DNA of 64,000 nucleotides from Streptomyces sp. NBC_01549 (GTDB taxonomy: Bacteria; Actinomycetota; Actinomycetes; Streptomycetales; Streptomycetaceae). The stretch covers positions 1,116,001-1,180,000 of the forward strand of contig NZ_JAPEPW010000001.1 of the NCBI RefSeq assembly GCF_026339955.1, read 5' to 3'. The position numbers and the translations under genes were made by a program. Shown one piece after another: positions 41,229-50,547 of the stretch; within the stretch, counting starts at the first letter, position 1, and each line of letters starts with the position of its first letter. The notes under the pieces were generated by a model. The model worked only from the letters and a program-made list of their open reading frames with translations, ran no database searches and was not told the origin of the DNA.

Positions 41229-43025
41229 TTACTTTGCGGACTTCAGACCGAGGTTCACGAAGTCGTACGTACCGCTGTAGTTGTCCGTCGTGTAGACGTT
41301 CGCGAGGTTGTCGCCGCGCCAGTTGATGAACTTCTCGAAGGTGAAGGGCAGGTAGTACGCGCCCTCCATGACCTTGTGGTTGATCTCGGTCGAGAGCTTG
41401 GTCTTGCCCGCGTCGTCCAGCGTGGTGACGTACTGGTCGAACAGACCGTCGATGGTCTTGTCGTTGATCAGGGAGAAGTTGTTGTTACCGCTCGGCGCGA
41501 TGTACTTGCTGTCCCACAGCGGCAGACCGAAGCCCTGGACGGTCGGGAAGTCCGGACCCCAGCCCATGATGATGATGCCGTAGCCCTTCTTCTTCACGTT
41601 CGAAGGGCTGCCGATGATGCCGGTGGTCTGCGAACCGTCGAACTGGTCGATCTGCGCGTTGATGCCGATCTTCTTCAGCGACGCCTGGAGCGACTGGGCC
41701 GTGGCCACCTCGACCGGCTTGTTGTTGCGCACCGCGATGGTGGTGGAGAAGCCGTTCGGCTTGCCGCACGCCTTCAGCGCCGCCTTGGCCTTCTCGACGT
41801 TGCCGTTCTTGTCGGCGCCGGAGATGGCGTACGGGTCGTACTTCTGGCCCTCGGCGCCCGGGACGGACGGCGGGAGCATGTTGGTGCCGATGTCACCACC
41901 GGCGATCGGGCCACCGCGCGCGGTCTGCAGCGAGACGTGGTCCGCGCCGAGGATCACGGCCTTGCGGCACTCGACGTTGTCGAACGGCTTCACGCTCTGC
42001 GGGAAGGCCGCGTACCGGATGTAACCCGAGATCGGGTTGTCCAGGTTGGCCTTGTGCTCCTTCAGGGCGGTGGTGCGGCCCTGCGGGGACATGCCGGTCT
42101 GGTTGATGTCCAGGTCCAGGTCACCGTTGAGCAGGCGCTGGTCCAGCTGGTTGGCGTCCGAGTAGAACTGGACGGTGATCTTGTCCGGGTACGCCTTGCG
42201 GACCGGGTCCGAGGACTGCTTCCAGTTCGTGTTGCGCACCAGCGTCAGGCTCTTGCCCGGGCTGTACGACTCGAACTTGTACGGGCCGGAGGAGAACGGC
42301 TTCAGGCCGTACTTGGACTTGGTGTCCATGTCCTGGCGGACCGGGGAGGCCGAGACCAGACCCAGCACCTCCTGGAAGTCCGAGTTGGCCTTCGGGAGGT
42401 GGAAGACGATCGTCTTGTCGTCCGGCGTGGTGATGGCCTTCAGGCCCAGCTTGTCCTTGGACGTGTCCTTGTAGGGACCCTTGTACTCGCCCTTGGGGTC
42501 CAGGAAGTCCTTGAGGTACGTCGGACCGCCGGACAGCACGTCCTGCGCCCACACGCGCTCGATGCCGTACTTCACGTCCTTGGACGTGATCGCCTTGCCG
42601 TCCTCCCACGTGACGCCGTCACGCAGGGTGTACGTGTAGGTCTTGCCGTCGTCCGTGACCTTCGCGAGACCGGTGGCGAGGTCCGGGGTGAGCTCGGCGC
42701 CTGCCTTGCCCGGCTCGGTCTTGCCCGTGACCAGCTGGCGGCTGTAGTAGCGCGCGAAGTCCCACATGAAGCCGTAGTAGCCACGCGTGGTGTCCCACGA
42801 GTCGGCGTCCTGGGCACCGCCGAACCGCAGCGTGCCGCCCTTCTTGACCAGGGAGGCCTGGGCGACCTTGTTGTTGGCGGCGTCGAAGCCGGCGGCGCCG
42901 GTCTTCGAACCGTTGTTGTCGTCGCTGCCTCCGCCGCCGCACGCCGCCGTGGTCAGCAGTGCGGCGACCGCAGCAGCGGCGGCAAGCGCCTGCTTACGCC
43001 GCCCTGAGGTGCGTTGGGTAGTCAC
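41229..43025 (-). CDS. oppA: oligopeptide ABC transporter substrate-binding lipoprotein
   Basis: 598 residues from GTG 43025, with GGAGGA about 9 bp upstream. The signal peptide (RRKQALAAAAAVAALLTTAACGGGG) ends in a lipobox, TAAC. It belongs to SBP family 5: GTLRFGGAQDADSWD near the mature N-terminus, YTYTLRDGVTWEDGKAITSKDVKYGIERV, and a C-terminal lobe with GWGPDFP. Lipid-anchored outside the membrane, it should capture peptides for the transporter. A gap of 69 bp follows oppC and 111 bp precedes oppB. Substrate cannot be read; BldK, which imports a developmental peptide, is a related family member. Confidence 0.93.
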   Translation of the reverse strand: MTTQRTSGRRKQALAAAAAVAALLTTAACGGGGSDDNNGSKTGAAGFDAANNKVAQASLVKKGGTLRFGGAQDADSWDTTRGYYGFMWDFARYYSRQLVTGKTEPGKAGAELTPDLATGLAKVTDDGKTYTYTLRDGVTWEDGKAITSKDVKYGIERVWAQDVLSGGPTYLKDFLDPKGEYKGPYKDTSKDKLGLKAITTPDDKTIVFHLPKANSDFQEVLGLVSASPVRQDMDTKSKYGLKPFSSGPYKFESYSPGKSLTLVRNTNWKQSSDPVRKAYPDKITVQFYSDANQLDQRLLNGDLDLDINQTGMSPQGRTTALKEHKANLDNPISGYIRYAAFPQSVKPFDNVECRKAVILGADHVSLQTARGGPIAGGDIGTNMLPPSVPGAEGQKYDPYAISGADKNGNVEKAKAALKACGKPNGFSTTIAVRNNKPVEVATAQSLQASLKKIGINAQIDQFDGSQTTGIIGSPSNVKKKGYGIIIMGWGPDFPTVQGFGLPLWDSKYIAPSGNNNFSLINDKTIDGLFDQYVTTLDDAGKTKLSTEINHKVMEGAYYLPFTFEKFINWRGDNLANVYTTDNYSGTYDFVNLGLKSAK

Positions 43026-43094
43026 GATCTCGGATCCTCCGGATTTGATGAGAGACCCCGTGTTGGTGCCACGGGACGCTTGGGGTGGGGCGGT

Positions 43095-44102
43095 TCAGCG
43101 GGAGGCCTTCGGGTCCAGCGCGTCCCGCACGCCGTCGCCGAAGAGGTTGAAGGCAAGGACGGTGATGAAGATCGCCACACCAGGGACCACCATGTACATG
43201 GGGTCGGACTCGTAGTAGTCGATCGCGCTCGACAGCATCTGTCCCCAGGACGAGGTGGGCGGCTTGACGCCCACACCCAGGAAGCTGAGTGCCGCCTCGG
43301 TGAGGATGTTCGTGGGGATCATCATCGTCGTGTAGACGATGATCGGTGCGACCAGGTTGGGCAGCAGTTCCTTGAACAGGATGTAGAAGCGCCCGGCGCC
43401 CAGCGATCGGGCGGCCTCGACGTACTCGCGCTCACGCATCGAGAGCGTCTGGCCGCGCACCACGCGTCCGATGTAGGGCCAGCCGAAGAACCCGATGACC
43501 AGGATCATCACGAACACACGCACGTTGGAGCCGGACAGGCCCAGCATGTTGTTCGGCATCACCGAGACCAGGGCGATCGTGAACAGGAGTTGCGGGAAGG
43601 CCAGCAGGCCGTCCATCACGCGGCTGATGAGCGAGTCCACCCAGCCTCCGAAGAAGCCCGCCAGGATGCCGAGCACGGTGCCGAGGACGACCGCGACGAC
43701 GGCGGAGAGGAAGCCCACCAGGAGCGAGACGCGGGCACCGTAGAGGATGCGGGCGAGGATGTCGCGGCCGTTGACGGGCTCGACGCCCAGCAGGTGGTCA
43801 CCGCTGATGCCGCCCAATGACCCCGTGGGAGTGCCGAACAGAGGGTCGATCAGCTTCTCGTTGAAGGTGTCCGGGTCCTGACCGAGCAGGTGGGTGATCA
43901 CTGGCGCGAGCAGGGCGATCACGATGAGGACGAGCACGACGATGCCGCCGGTCAGGGCGAGCTTGTCCCTCTTCAGGCGCTCCCAGGCGATCCGGCCCAG
44001 GGAACGCCCCTGTACGGCCTTCTCTCCGGCGGCAGCAACCGCCGCTTCTTCGGCCGCGCTCGGGGCCGATTCGGCAGTCGGCTCGTGCAATGGTGCCGTC
44101 AT
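43095..44102 (-). CDS. oppC: oligopeptide ABC transporter permease (OppC-like)
   Basis: 335 residues from ATG 44102. An Ala/Glu-rich cytoplasmic tail is followed by the OppC signature ERLKRDKLALTGGIVVLVLIVIALLAPVI, GVEPVNGRDILARILYGARVSLLVG, and the EAA loop REYVEAARSLGAGRFYILFKELLPN. Six membrane helices are expected. It is the first gene of the oppCABDF-order operon; the 344 bp upstream should hold the promoter. The order permease C, binding protein, permease B, ATPases is as read here. Confidence 0.93.
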   Translation of the reverse strand: MTAPLHEPTAESAPSAAEEAAVAAAGEKAVQGRSLGRIAWERLKRDKLALTGGIVVLVLIVIALLAPVITHLLGQDPDTFNEKLIDPLFGTPTGSLGGISGDHLLGVEPVNGRDILARILYGARVSLLVGFLSAVVAVVLGTVLGILAGFFGGWVDSLISRVMDGLLAFPQLLFTIALVSVMPNNMLGLSGSNVRVFVMILVIGFFGWPYIGRVVRGQTLSMREREYVEAARSLGAGRFYILFKELLPNLVAPIIVYTTMMIPTNILTEAALSFLGVGVKPPTSSWGQMLSSAIDYYESDPMYMVVPGVAIFITVLAFNLFGDGVRDALDPKASR

Positions 44103-44446
44103 CGTGGCAGGGGCCCCTCTCAACCGGCGGTAGCCGGCCCACACGTGCCGCTCGTAGCGGCGTGATCAGTCCGTCGTACACAGGGGCTAACCCCCCTGGA
44201 GCGGGAGTCTTCAACGCCTCGGTGATCTGTAGCCAGACTTGAAGGCGAATGGATGCGTAAACGTGATGCCTTCAGGAGGGTTCCGTTATCCGGACGGCGG
44301 GTAACGGGTGTCGAACACGGGGCAGTTGGGACGCCGTAGGTGAATACGGACATTAACCGGACGATCCCTTGCGATCTACGCGCGAAGAAATGCAGAGCCC
44401 CGGTGAAGGACCCTCGCTTGTCCTTCACGATTCGCCGGACTGCGGA
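44103..44446. other. opp operon upstream region, no gene seen
   Basis: This 344-bp gap lies between the oppC start and the stop of the SseB-like gene, both on the minus strand. No coding frame is convincing. CAGGGGCTAACCCCCCTG near 44180-44197 is an imperfect palindrome about 80 bp upstream of oppC and may be regulatory. I could not place -35/-10 boxes with confidence. Confidence 0.4.
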
Positions 44447-45247
44447 TCAGTATCCGCCGGGTGCCGGTGGATAGCCGTACCCACCCGCCGTCGGAGCCTG
44501 GGCCGGGGCCGCGTGGGCCTCGCGGTCATAGAACGGCCGCGCGTTGGCGCGCAGCCACATCGCCACCGGGTCGTACTCGTCGGACATCGCGACGGTCGAC
44601 ACGGGCAGCCCGTCCGGAACCCCGCCGATGGACTGCTGCATCATCGCCCGCACCGAGTCGACGGCGGGCGGCGAGGTGTCGTAGACGTCGAGCCCGATGG
44701 CCAGATACGGCGCCCCGAGCGCCGGCTGCACCCAGGCGCGGCGCAGCGAGCGCACGGCGGTGGTGCGATGCGCGTTCTGGGTGAGCAGGGCGTAGAACTG
44801 CGGGATCTCGATGCCGGGTTCGGACAGGCGCAGCGGGCCGGCGGGCTGGCGCTCCAGACCCGCCGCGATTCTGCGCAGATCGAGCCATGGGACGCCGACC
44901 CCGCCACCCGGGGCGTGCGGATTGAGCCAGAGTCCGAAGTGGTCGGGGTAAAGGGTGCGGGCCACGTCGAGTCCGTCGACGACCTCGTATGACCGGTTCC
45001 AACCGCTGGCCGAGAGCTCCTGGGCGGAGGTGACGCACGGCGCGTAGCCGAAGCCGTCCACCTCCATGTTCCCGTACTGGGCGTCCGGGGAGCCGGCCTG
45101 GCCGTGCCAGAGCAGCATCCACACCTGGCCGGACGACGGGGTCGCGAGCGCGCGAAGGAGCGCCTCGTAGGCGTCGTAACGCCCGGGCGTCACCTGGCGC
45201 AGCATGTGCTCGACCTGACCGGCCGCGGCCGTGCCCGACGCGCTCAC
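44447..45247 (-). CDS. SseB family protein, upstream paralogue
   Basis: 266 residues from GTG 45247. The C-terminal half resembles the SseB (enhanced serine sensitivity) domain: APYLAIGLDVYDTSPPAVDSVRAMM, then DPVAMWLRANARPFYDRE, matching DPVADWMRAQVRPFYQQ in the adjacent gene. The tail ends in a Gly/Tyr/Pro string. E. coli sseB alters serine sensitivity through an unknown mechanism; here it lies near the glycine/serine genes, which is suggestive. The start is uncertain because the open frame continues about 23 codons upstream. Confidence 0.7.
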   Translation of the reverse strand: MSASGTAAAGQVEHMLRQVTPGRYDAYEALLRALATPSSGQVWMLLWHGQAGSPDAQYGNMEVDGFGYAPCVTSAQELSASGWNRSYEVVDGLDVARTLYPDHFGLWLNPHAPGGGVGVPWLDLRRIAAGLERQPAGPLRLSEPGIEIPQFYALLTQNAHRTTAVRSLRRAWVQPALGAPYLAIGLDVYDTSPPAVDSVRAMMQQSIGGVPDGLPVSTVAMSDEYDPVAMWLRANARPFYDREAHAAPAQAPTAGGYGYPPAPGGY

Positions 45248-45421
45248 CCTCAACCGCCCCTTCGCGAAGAAATCATGACGTCGACCAACACCTCGGCCGA
45301 ACCCCGGCCGAGCCATGAAACCAGCTTAAGCGGCGAATGCGCTCCGCTGGGGTAGCGGTTGGGAGCTCGGGGCTTGCCGCGTTCGGGTCGCGGCAGGTCC
45401 GTTGTGGTTGCTCGCGCCCAC

Positions 45422-45469
45422 GCGGCGGAGCCGCAAATCGGTCACAGCCCCGCGCCTCTTTGGGGGCGC
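45422..45469. terminator. paired hairpins in an intergenic repeat after the second sseB-like gene
   Basis: GCGGC-GGA-GCCGC (45422-45434) and GCGCCTC-TTT-GGGGGCGC (45452-45469) lie in the 224-bp gap between the two SseB-like genes. The strings resemble intergenic blocks that recur in Streptomyces genomes (CGGCGGAGCCGC, CCCCGCGCCxCTTTGGGGGCGC). The second stem ends 3 bp beyond the stop of the minus-strand gene and should serve as its terminator. Confidence 0.5.
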
Positions 45470-45471
45470 TC

Positions 45472-46257
45472 CTACTGAGCCTGCTGATAGAAGGGCCGCA
45501 CTTGGGCACGCATCCAGTCGGCCACCGGGTCCTGGGCGACGTCGAGCAGGACCAGGTTCACCGGCCACTTGACCGCGACCCGGGCGAGGGCGCGGGCGAG
45601 CGCGTCCATGGGGAGTGCCCGGAGGTCCCCCTCCCACAGGGAGAGTTCGACCCCGACGAACATGACCGGGTCATCGCCCTCGATGCTGGCAAGACAGCGG
45701 CGGGCGGTCAGTACGACTCCCGTCGCCGCGAACTCGGCCGAGGCGGCGGCGAAGAAGTCCACCGGGTCGTCCTGCCAGTCGGGCTCGAAGAGCCTCACCC
45801 GGCCGCCGGTCGTGGGCCCGTCCAGCGGGGTGCGCCCGGCCCGGCACAGCTCGGCGACCGCGAGGGGCGGCAGCGGCACGCCGACCACCCCGTCCGGGTT
45901 GATCGCGATGCCGACCTGCGGGGGCAACCCGCGGGCGAACTCGACGGCGGGCGCGATGGTGTACGACAGATGGCTGCCGACGACCTGGCGGAACTGCTCC
46001 TCGGAGCTGAAGACCGGCACGTACACCTGGCCCTCGATCTCCAGGGTGGGCAGGTCGAGGGCCGCCGCGTCCGGTCCGCCGCCGTTGGGCAGCGGCACCC
46101 AGACGAAGCTGCGGCCGAGGACCTCGACGATGCGGCCACCGGCGGTGGGCACTCCGAGAGACGCGGAGAGCACCTCCTCCAGTTCATTGCCCGGCCATCC
46201 GCCGTGCGGGTGGGGGTGCGCTGAGGCCGGAAATTCCGGAAAGTCGGGGAAGTCCAT
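45472..46257 (-). CDS. SseB family protein, downstream paralogue
   Basis: 261 residues from ATG 46257, starting MDFPDFPEFPASAHPHPHGG. An N-terminal SseB domain includes LGRSFVWVPLPNGG and YVPVFSSEEQFRQVVGSHL, and a C-terminal half has DPVMFVGVELSLWEGDLRALPMDALARALARV. The two SseB-like genes are probably old duplicates: they share the closing motif DPVADWMRAQVRPFY. Proximity to gcvT, gcvH, glyA and sdaA makes a link to serine tolerance plausible, but this is inferred. Confidence 0.8.
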   Translation of the reverse strand: MDFPDFPEFPASAHPHPHGGWPGNELEEVLSASLGVPTAGGRIVEVLGRSFVWVPLPNGGGPDAAALDLPTLEIEGQVYVPVFSSEEQFRQVVGSHLSYTIAPAVEFARGLPPQVGIAINPDGVVGVPLPPLAVAELCRAGRTPLDGPTTGGRVRLFEPDWQDDPVDFFAAASAEFAATGVVLTARRCLASIEGDDPVMFVGVELSLWEGDLRALPMDALARALARVAVKWPVNLVLLDVAQDPVADWMRAQVRPFYQQAQ

Positions 46258-46410
46258 CTGTCTACCTGTCTACCGCCTGCGGTGAACCACTGTTCTGGTG
46301 TTCTGGCTGGAAAGATTAGTGGGCCTGTACGACTTCCCAGTCGCTCTCGGCCGCTCTCGGCCACCATCCGTCGCTCCCGGCCACTGTCCACCCCTCTCTG
46401 CCGCTGCCGG

Positions 46411-47082
46411 TCACCCGAAGTCGATCCGCCGCAGTACGTCCGCCGCCTCACGGTCGAGGAGCACCGCCGAGCCGCAGCCCTCCGGCAGGTCACCCCGCTC
46501 GACGGAGCGCAGCAGCCGCGCGACCGCGCCCCGGTGACGGGCGAACGCGTACCGGGAGACGCCCCGACCGCGCTCGCGCTGGCCCTCCAGCGCCGTACCG
46601 GGCGTGACGTCGAGCAGCAGCAGGTGGAGAGTGCCGCCGCGGCGGTGGGCCTCGCGGGCGAGCCAGCGCCGCACCCAGGCCTGTGTACCGCAGTCGTGCA
46701 CGACGACCCCGGTGCCCGAGCGCAGCGCGCGGCGCAGGCCCGCGTAGTGCGCGAGGCGGACGAGGGGGCGGTAGACGGCGTACGGCAGCCATCCGGCCGT
46801 CCGCTCGTCCCAGCGGTCCCGGGTGTCCTGGGAGTCGACGCGCGGGCCTTCGACGGCCCGGCGTATCAGGGTCGACTTGCCGCTGCCGGGCAACCCGGTG
46901 ACCACGACGACGTCGGCCGCTCCGAAGTACAGACCGTGCGGAGAGTGTCCCGCGCGCTCCCTGAGGTCGCGGACGACGGCCGCCGGAAGCGCTCCGCGGA
47001 CCTCCCGGGCCCCGGCCGGGGCGCCGGGCTGCTCGGGCAGCGCGAGGCCCGAGGTCGTGGCGTACGCCGTGGTCCTGTTCAC
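46411..47082 (-). CDS. P-loop kinase-like AAA family protein
   Basis: 223 residues from GTG 47082, chosen for GGGGAGGA upstream and because the frame further upstream is not protein-like. Walker A is VVVTGLPGSGKSTLIRRA near residue 60. VVVHDCGTQAWVRRWLAREAHRRGG and LHLLLLDVTPGTALEGQRERGRG complete the small kinase/zeta-toxin-like fold. The phosphate acceptor is unknown. It is divergent from the riboswitch-gcvT unit, separated by about 180 bp. Confidence 0.75.
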   Translation of the reverse strand: MNRTTAYATTSGLALPEQPGAPAGAREVRGALPAAVVRDLRERAGHSPHGLYFGAADVVVVTGLPGSGKSTLIRRAVEGPRVDSQDTRDRWDERTAGWLPYAVYRPLVRLAHYAGLRRALRSGTGVVVHDCGTQAWVRRWLAREAHRRGGTLHLLLLDVTPGTALEGQRERGRGVSRYAFARHRGAVARLLRSVERGDLPEGCGSAVLLDREAADVLRRIDFG

Positions 47083-47262
47083 CGTGATCGTCCTCCCCTT
47101 GGGTGTGGAGTCCCATCCCCGTCGAGTGTAAAGAGAAGGTAATGCGCGGTGTCTCTCGTTTCCGTACGCGGACTGCCACAGGCCGGTTACAGATGCGGAC
47201 TGCCGTGATCGGGACGGCGCGTGCGATGATGTGCCCGCCAACTGCATACCGGCCGCTTGAAT

Positions 47263-47472
47263 CCGCGCGGGAGAGTTCCGGGAACCTTCGGGTACCCGGG
47301 CGCCGAAGGAGCAAGTCCCTCCCTTGAATCTCTCAGGCCCCGTTACCGCGCGGGCGAGGCACATCTGAAAAGCGGGCCACTGTCCGGTGGCTCCACCCAA
47401 GGTGCAAGTCAGGACCTCCGTTCGCGGGGTCGTGATGAACCTCTCAGGTTCCGATGACAGATGGGGAGGAAC
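47263..47472 (+). promoter_or_regulatory. glycine riboswitch upstream of gcvT
   Basis: Characteristic glycine aptamer strings occur in order. GCGGGAGAGTTCC, GCCGAAGGAGCAAGTCC and GAATCTCTCAGGCC form the first aptamer, closed by a palindromic CCGCGCGG at 47263-47270 and 47346-47353. A second, more divergent half follows: CCACCCAAGGTGCAAGTC, GAACCTCTCAGGTTCC and GACAGATGGGGA. The RNA ends about 30 bp before the gcvT start. Glycine binding should switch on cleavage-system expression. Confidence 0.88.
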
Positions 47473-47504
47473 GACCTCGCCGTCATGCCTTGGGAGCCCC
47501 ACCG

Positions 47505-48623
47505 ATGAGCAGTAACGCACCCCGTCTCACCGCACTCGATGCCCTGCATCGCTCGCTCGGCGCGACGATGACCGACTTCGCGGGCTGGGACATGCCCCTG
47601 CGCTACGGCTCCGAACGCGACGAGCACCTCGCCGTGCGCACCCGGGCCGGTCTCTTCGACCTCTCGCACATGGGCGAGATCACGGTCACCGGGGCGCAGG
47701 CCGCGGCCCTTCTGAACCACGCGCTGGTCGGCAACATCGCCTCCGTCGGCGTCGGCCGCGCCCGCTACACGATGATCTGCCAGGAGGACGGCGGCATCCT
47801 GGACGACCTGATCGTCTACCGGCTGGCCGAAAACGAGTACATGGTCGTCGCGAACGCCTCCAACGCCCAGGTGGTGCTGGACGCGCTGACCGAGCGCGCC
47901 GCCGGTTTCGACGCCCTCGTGCGCGACGACCGGGACGCGTACGCGCTGATCGCCGTGCAGGGCCCCGAGTCCCCTGGCATCCTCAAGTCGCTGACCGACG
48001 CCGACCTGGACGGGCTGAAGTACTACGCGGGTCTGCCGGGCACCGTCGCTGGCGTCCCGGCGCTGATCGCCCGCACGGGCTACACGGGCGAGGACGGCTT
48101 CGAACTGTTCGTCGCCCCGTCCGACGCCGAGAAGCTGTGGCAGGCGCTGACGGAGGCGGGCGCGCCCGTCGGTCTCGTCCCCTGCGGTCTCTCCTGCCGC
48201 GACACGCTGCGCCTGGAGGCGGGCATGCCGCTGTACGGGCATGAGCTGACCACCGCGCTCACCCCCTTCGACGCGGGGCTCGGGCGGGTCGTGAAGTTCG
48301 AGAAGGAGGGCGACTTCGTGGGGCGTACCGCGCTCCGGGAGGCCGCCTCCCGCGCCGAGGAGAACCCCCCGCGGGTACTCGTCGGGCTCGTCGCCGAGGG
48401 CCGTCGCGTACCGCGCGCCGGGTACCCGGTCGTCGCCGGCGGCAAGGTGATCGGCGAGGTCACCTCCGGCGCCCCCTCCCCGACGCTGGGCAAGCCGATC
48501 GCGATGGCGTACGTCGACGCCGCGCACGCCGCTCCGGGCACGGCCGGGGTCGGCGTGGACATCCGGGGCAGCCATGAGCCCTACGAGGTCGTGGCGCTGC
48601 CGTTCTACAAGCGCCAGAAGTAG
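47505..48623 (+). CDS. gcvT: glycine cleavage system T protein (aminomethyltransferase)
   Basis: 372 residues from ATG 47505. GcvT transfers the methylene group from the lipoyl arm of GcvH to tetrahydrofolate and releases ammonia. Conserved segments are [51 protein letters not shown] and the C-terminal barrel [17 protein letters not shown]. It is the first gene after the glycine riboswitch. A GAAAG-loop hairpin follows the stop. The gene for GcvP is not in this cluster, as is common in streptomycetes. Confidence 0.96.
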   Translation: MSSNAPRLTALDALHRSLGATMTDFAGWDMPLRYGSERDEHLAVRTRAGLFDLSHMGEITVTGAQAAALLNHALVGNIASVGVGRARYTMICQEDGGILDDLIVYRLAENEYMVVANASNAQVVLDALTERAAGFDALVRDDRDAYALIAVQGPESPGILKSLTDADLDGLKYYAGLPGTVAGVPALIARTGYTGEDGFELFVAPSDAEKLWQALTEAGAPVGLVPCGLSCRDTLRLEAGMPLYGHELTTALTPFDAGLGRVVKFEKEGDFVGRTALREAASRAEENPPRVLVGLVAEGRRVPRAGYPVVAGGKVIGEVTSGAPSPTLGKPIAMAYVDAAHAAPGTAGVGVDIRGSHEPYEVVALPFYKRQK

Positions 48624-48626
48624 CTT

Positions 48627-48645
48627 CGGGGCCGAAAGGGCCCCG
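48627..48645 (+). terminator. hairpin after gcvT
   Basis: CGGGGCC-GAAAG-GGCCCCG is a perfect 7-bp stem starting 4 bp after the gcvT stop. gcvH follows 107 bp later, so this may be a terminator or a partial attenuator between the two genes. Confidence 0.6.
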
Positions 48646-48751
48646 TCCAGCGCGCCCACGTGACGCACGCCGCTGTGTCACGTCTCGTATCCCAAGACCA
48701 CTCGGTCATCCCGTTCATCCGCACTCCCCCGCGTACAGGAGAATTCAGGCC

Positions 48752-49129
48752 ATGAGCAACCCCCAGCAGCTGCGCTACAGCAAGGAGCACGAGTGGCTGT
48801 CGGTCGCCGAGGACGGCGTCTCGACGGTCGGCATCACCGAGTTCGCGGCCAACGCGCTCGGCGATGTCGTCTATGCCCAGCTTCCGGAGGTCGGTGACAC
48901 GGTGACCGCGGGCGAGACCTGCGGCGAGCTGGAGTCGACCAAGTCGGTCAGCGACCTGTACGCGCCGGTCACCGGCGAGGTGGTGGAGGCCAACCAGGAC
49001 GTGGTGGACGACCCGTCCCTGGTGAACTCCGCCCCCTTCGAGGGCGGCTGGCTGTTCAAGGTACGCGTCGCGGAGGAGCCGGCCGACCTGCTCTCCGCGG
49101 ACGAGTACACCGAGTTCTCCGGCTCTTAA
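48752..49129 (+). CDS. gcvH: glycine cleavage system H protein
   Basis: 125 residues. GcvH carries the lipoyl arm that shuttles the aminomethyl group between GcvP, GcvT and Lpd. The lipoylated lysine is in [17 protein letters not shown] near residue 64, and the start [20 protein letters not shown] is typical. It lies 13 bp upstream of glyA, indicating a gcvH-glyA transcript. Confidence 0.96.
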   Translation: MSNPQQLRYSKEHEWLSVAEDGVSTVGITEFAANALGDVVYAQLPEVGDTVTAGETCGELESTKSVSDLYAPVTGEVVEANQDVVDDPSLVNSAPFEGGWLFKVRVAEEPADLLSADEYTEFSGS

Positions 49130-49142
49130 GGACTTCTGACTG

Positions 49143-50405
49143 ATGTCGCTTCTGAACACGCCCCTGCACGAGCTGGACCCGGACGTCGCCGCCGCCGTCG
49201 ACGCCGAGCTGCACCGCCAGCAGTCCACCCTGGAGATGATCGCCTCGGAGAACTTCGCTCCGGTCGCGGTCATGGAGGCCCAGGGCTCGGTCCTGACCAA
49301 CAAGTACGCCGAGGGCTACCCGGGCCGTCGCTACTACGGCGGCTGCGAGCACGTCGACGTCGTCGAGCAGATCGCCATCGACCGCGTCAAGGCGCTCTTC
49401 GGCGCCGAGCACGCGAACGTGCAGCCCCACTCCGGCGCCCAGGCCAACGCGGCGGCGATGTTCGCGCTGCTGAAGCCGGGCGACACGATCATGGGTCTGA
49501 ACCTCGCGCACGGCGGGCACCTCACCCACGGCATGAAGATCAACTTCTCCGGCAAGCTGTACAACGTGGTCGCCTATCACGTGAACGACGAGACCGGCCA
49601 GGTCGACATGGACGAGGTCGAGCGCCTCGCCAAGGAGTCCAGGCCGCAGCTGATCGTGGCGGGCTGGTCGGCCTACCCGCGCCAGCTGGACTTCGCCGCG
49701 TTCCGCCGGATCGCGGACGAGGTCGGCGCGTACCTCATGGTCGACATGGCGCACTTCGCGGGCCTCGTGGCCGCGGGCCTGCACCCGAACCCGGTGCCGC
49801 ACGCCCACGTGGTCACGACCACCACCCACAAGACGCTGGGCGGCCCGCGCGGTGGCGTGATCCTGTCCACCGCCGAGCTCGCCAAAAAGATCAACTCCGC
49901 GGTCTTCCCCGGCCAGCAGGGCGGTCCGCTGGAGCACGTGATCGCCGCGAAGGCCGTCTCCTTCAAGGTCGCCGCCTCCGACGACTTCAAGGAGCGCCAG
50001 CAGCGCACGCTGGACGGCGCGCGGATCCTGGCCGAGCGCCTGGTCCAGGACGACGTCAAGGCCGTGGGCGTGGACGTCCTGTCCGGCGGCACGGACGTGC
50101 ACCTGGTCCTGGTCGACCTGCGCAACTCCGAGCTGGACGGCCAGCAGGCCGAGGACCGTCTCCACGAGGTCGGCATCACGGTCAACCGCAACGCCGTCCC
50201 GAACGACCCGCGCCCCCCGATGGTCACGTCCGGCCTGCGCATCGGCACGCCCGCCCTCGCCACCCGCGGCTTCCGGGCCGAGGACTTCACCGAGGTCGCG
50301 GACATCATCGCCGAGGCGCTGAAGCCCTCCTACGACGCGCGGTCCCTGAAGACCCGCGTGTCCGCCCTGGCCGACAAGCACCCGCTGTACCCCGGCCTGA
50401 AGTAG
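49143..50405 (+). CDS. glyA: serine hydroxymethyltransferase
   Basis: 420 residues. GlyA interconverts serine and glycine with tetrahydrofolate. The PLP lysine lies in [16 protein letters not shown] near residue 229. Other conserved parts are [37 protein letters not shown] and [14 protein letters not shown]. It acts directly with the glycine cleavage system, which explains the cluster. The gene is complete. Confidence 0.97.
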   Translation: MSLLNTPLHELDPDVAAAVDAELHRQQSTLEMIASENFAPVAVMEAQGSVLTNKYAEGYPGRRYYGGCEHVDVVEQIAIDRVKALFGAEHANVQPHSGAQANAAAMFALLKPGDTIMGLNLAHGGHLTHGMKINFSGKLYNVVAYHVNDETGQVDMDEVERLAKESRPQLIVAGWSAYPRQLDFAAFRRIADEVGAYLMVDMAHFAGLVAAGLHPNPVPHAHVVTTTTHKTLGGPRGGVILSTAELAKKINSAVFPGQQGGPLEHVIAAKAVSFKVAASDDFKERQQRTLDGARILAERLVQDDVKAVGVDVLSGGTDVHLVLVDLRNSELDGQQAEDRLHEVGITVNRNAVPNDPRPPMVTSGLRIGTPALATRGFRAEDFTEVADIIAEALKPSYDARSLKTRVSALADKHPLYPGLK

Positions 50406-50422
50406 TACAGAACCAGTTCCTG

Positions 50423-50438
50423 CGAAAGTTCACTTTCG
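50423..50438 (+). terminator. hairpin between glyA and sdaA
   Basis: CGAAAGT-TC-ACTTTCG is a perfect 7-bp inverted repeat with a two-base centre. It is flanked by two copies of GTACAGAA (50405-50412 and 50438-50445). The tight centre and flanking repeats make an operator in front of sdaA as likely as a terminator for glyA. Confidence 0.4.
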
Positions 50439-50547
50439 TACAGAAATTCGCACGGAACGTACGATTCACCAGGACGCCGCGCACACTGGAACCGGAGCTG
50501 TGCGCGGCGCCCGCCCCCATGCACCACCCCTGTTGTGAGGAGTCCCC

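Noticed and set aside
40374..43007. 877-codon plus-strand open frame opposite oppA and oppB
   Set aside because: Antisense shadow; the minus strand has a lipoprotein signal, SBP_5 motifs and a permease.
44300..44446. A start of an additional gene upstream of the opp operon
   Set aside because: The frames found have no ribosome binding site and poor codon bias.
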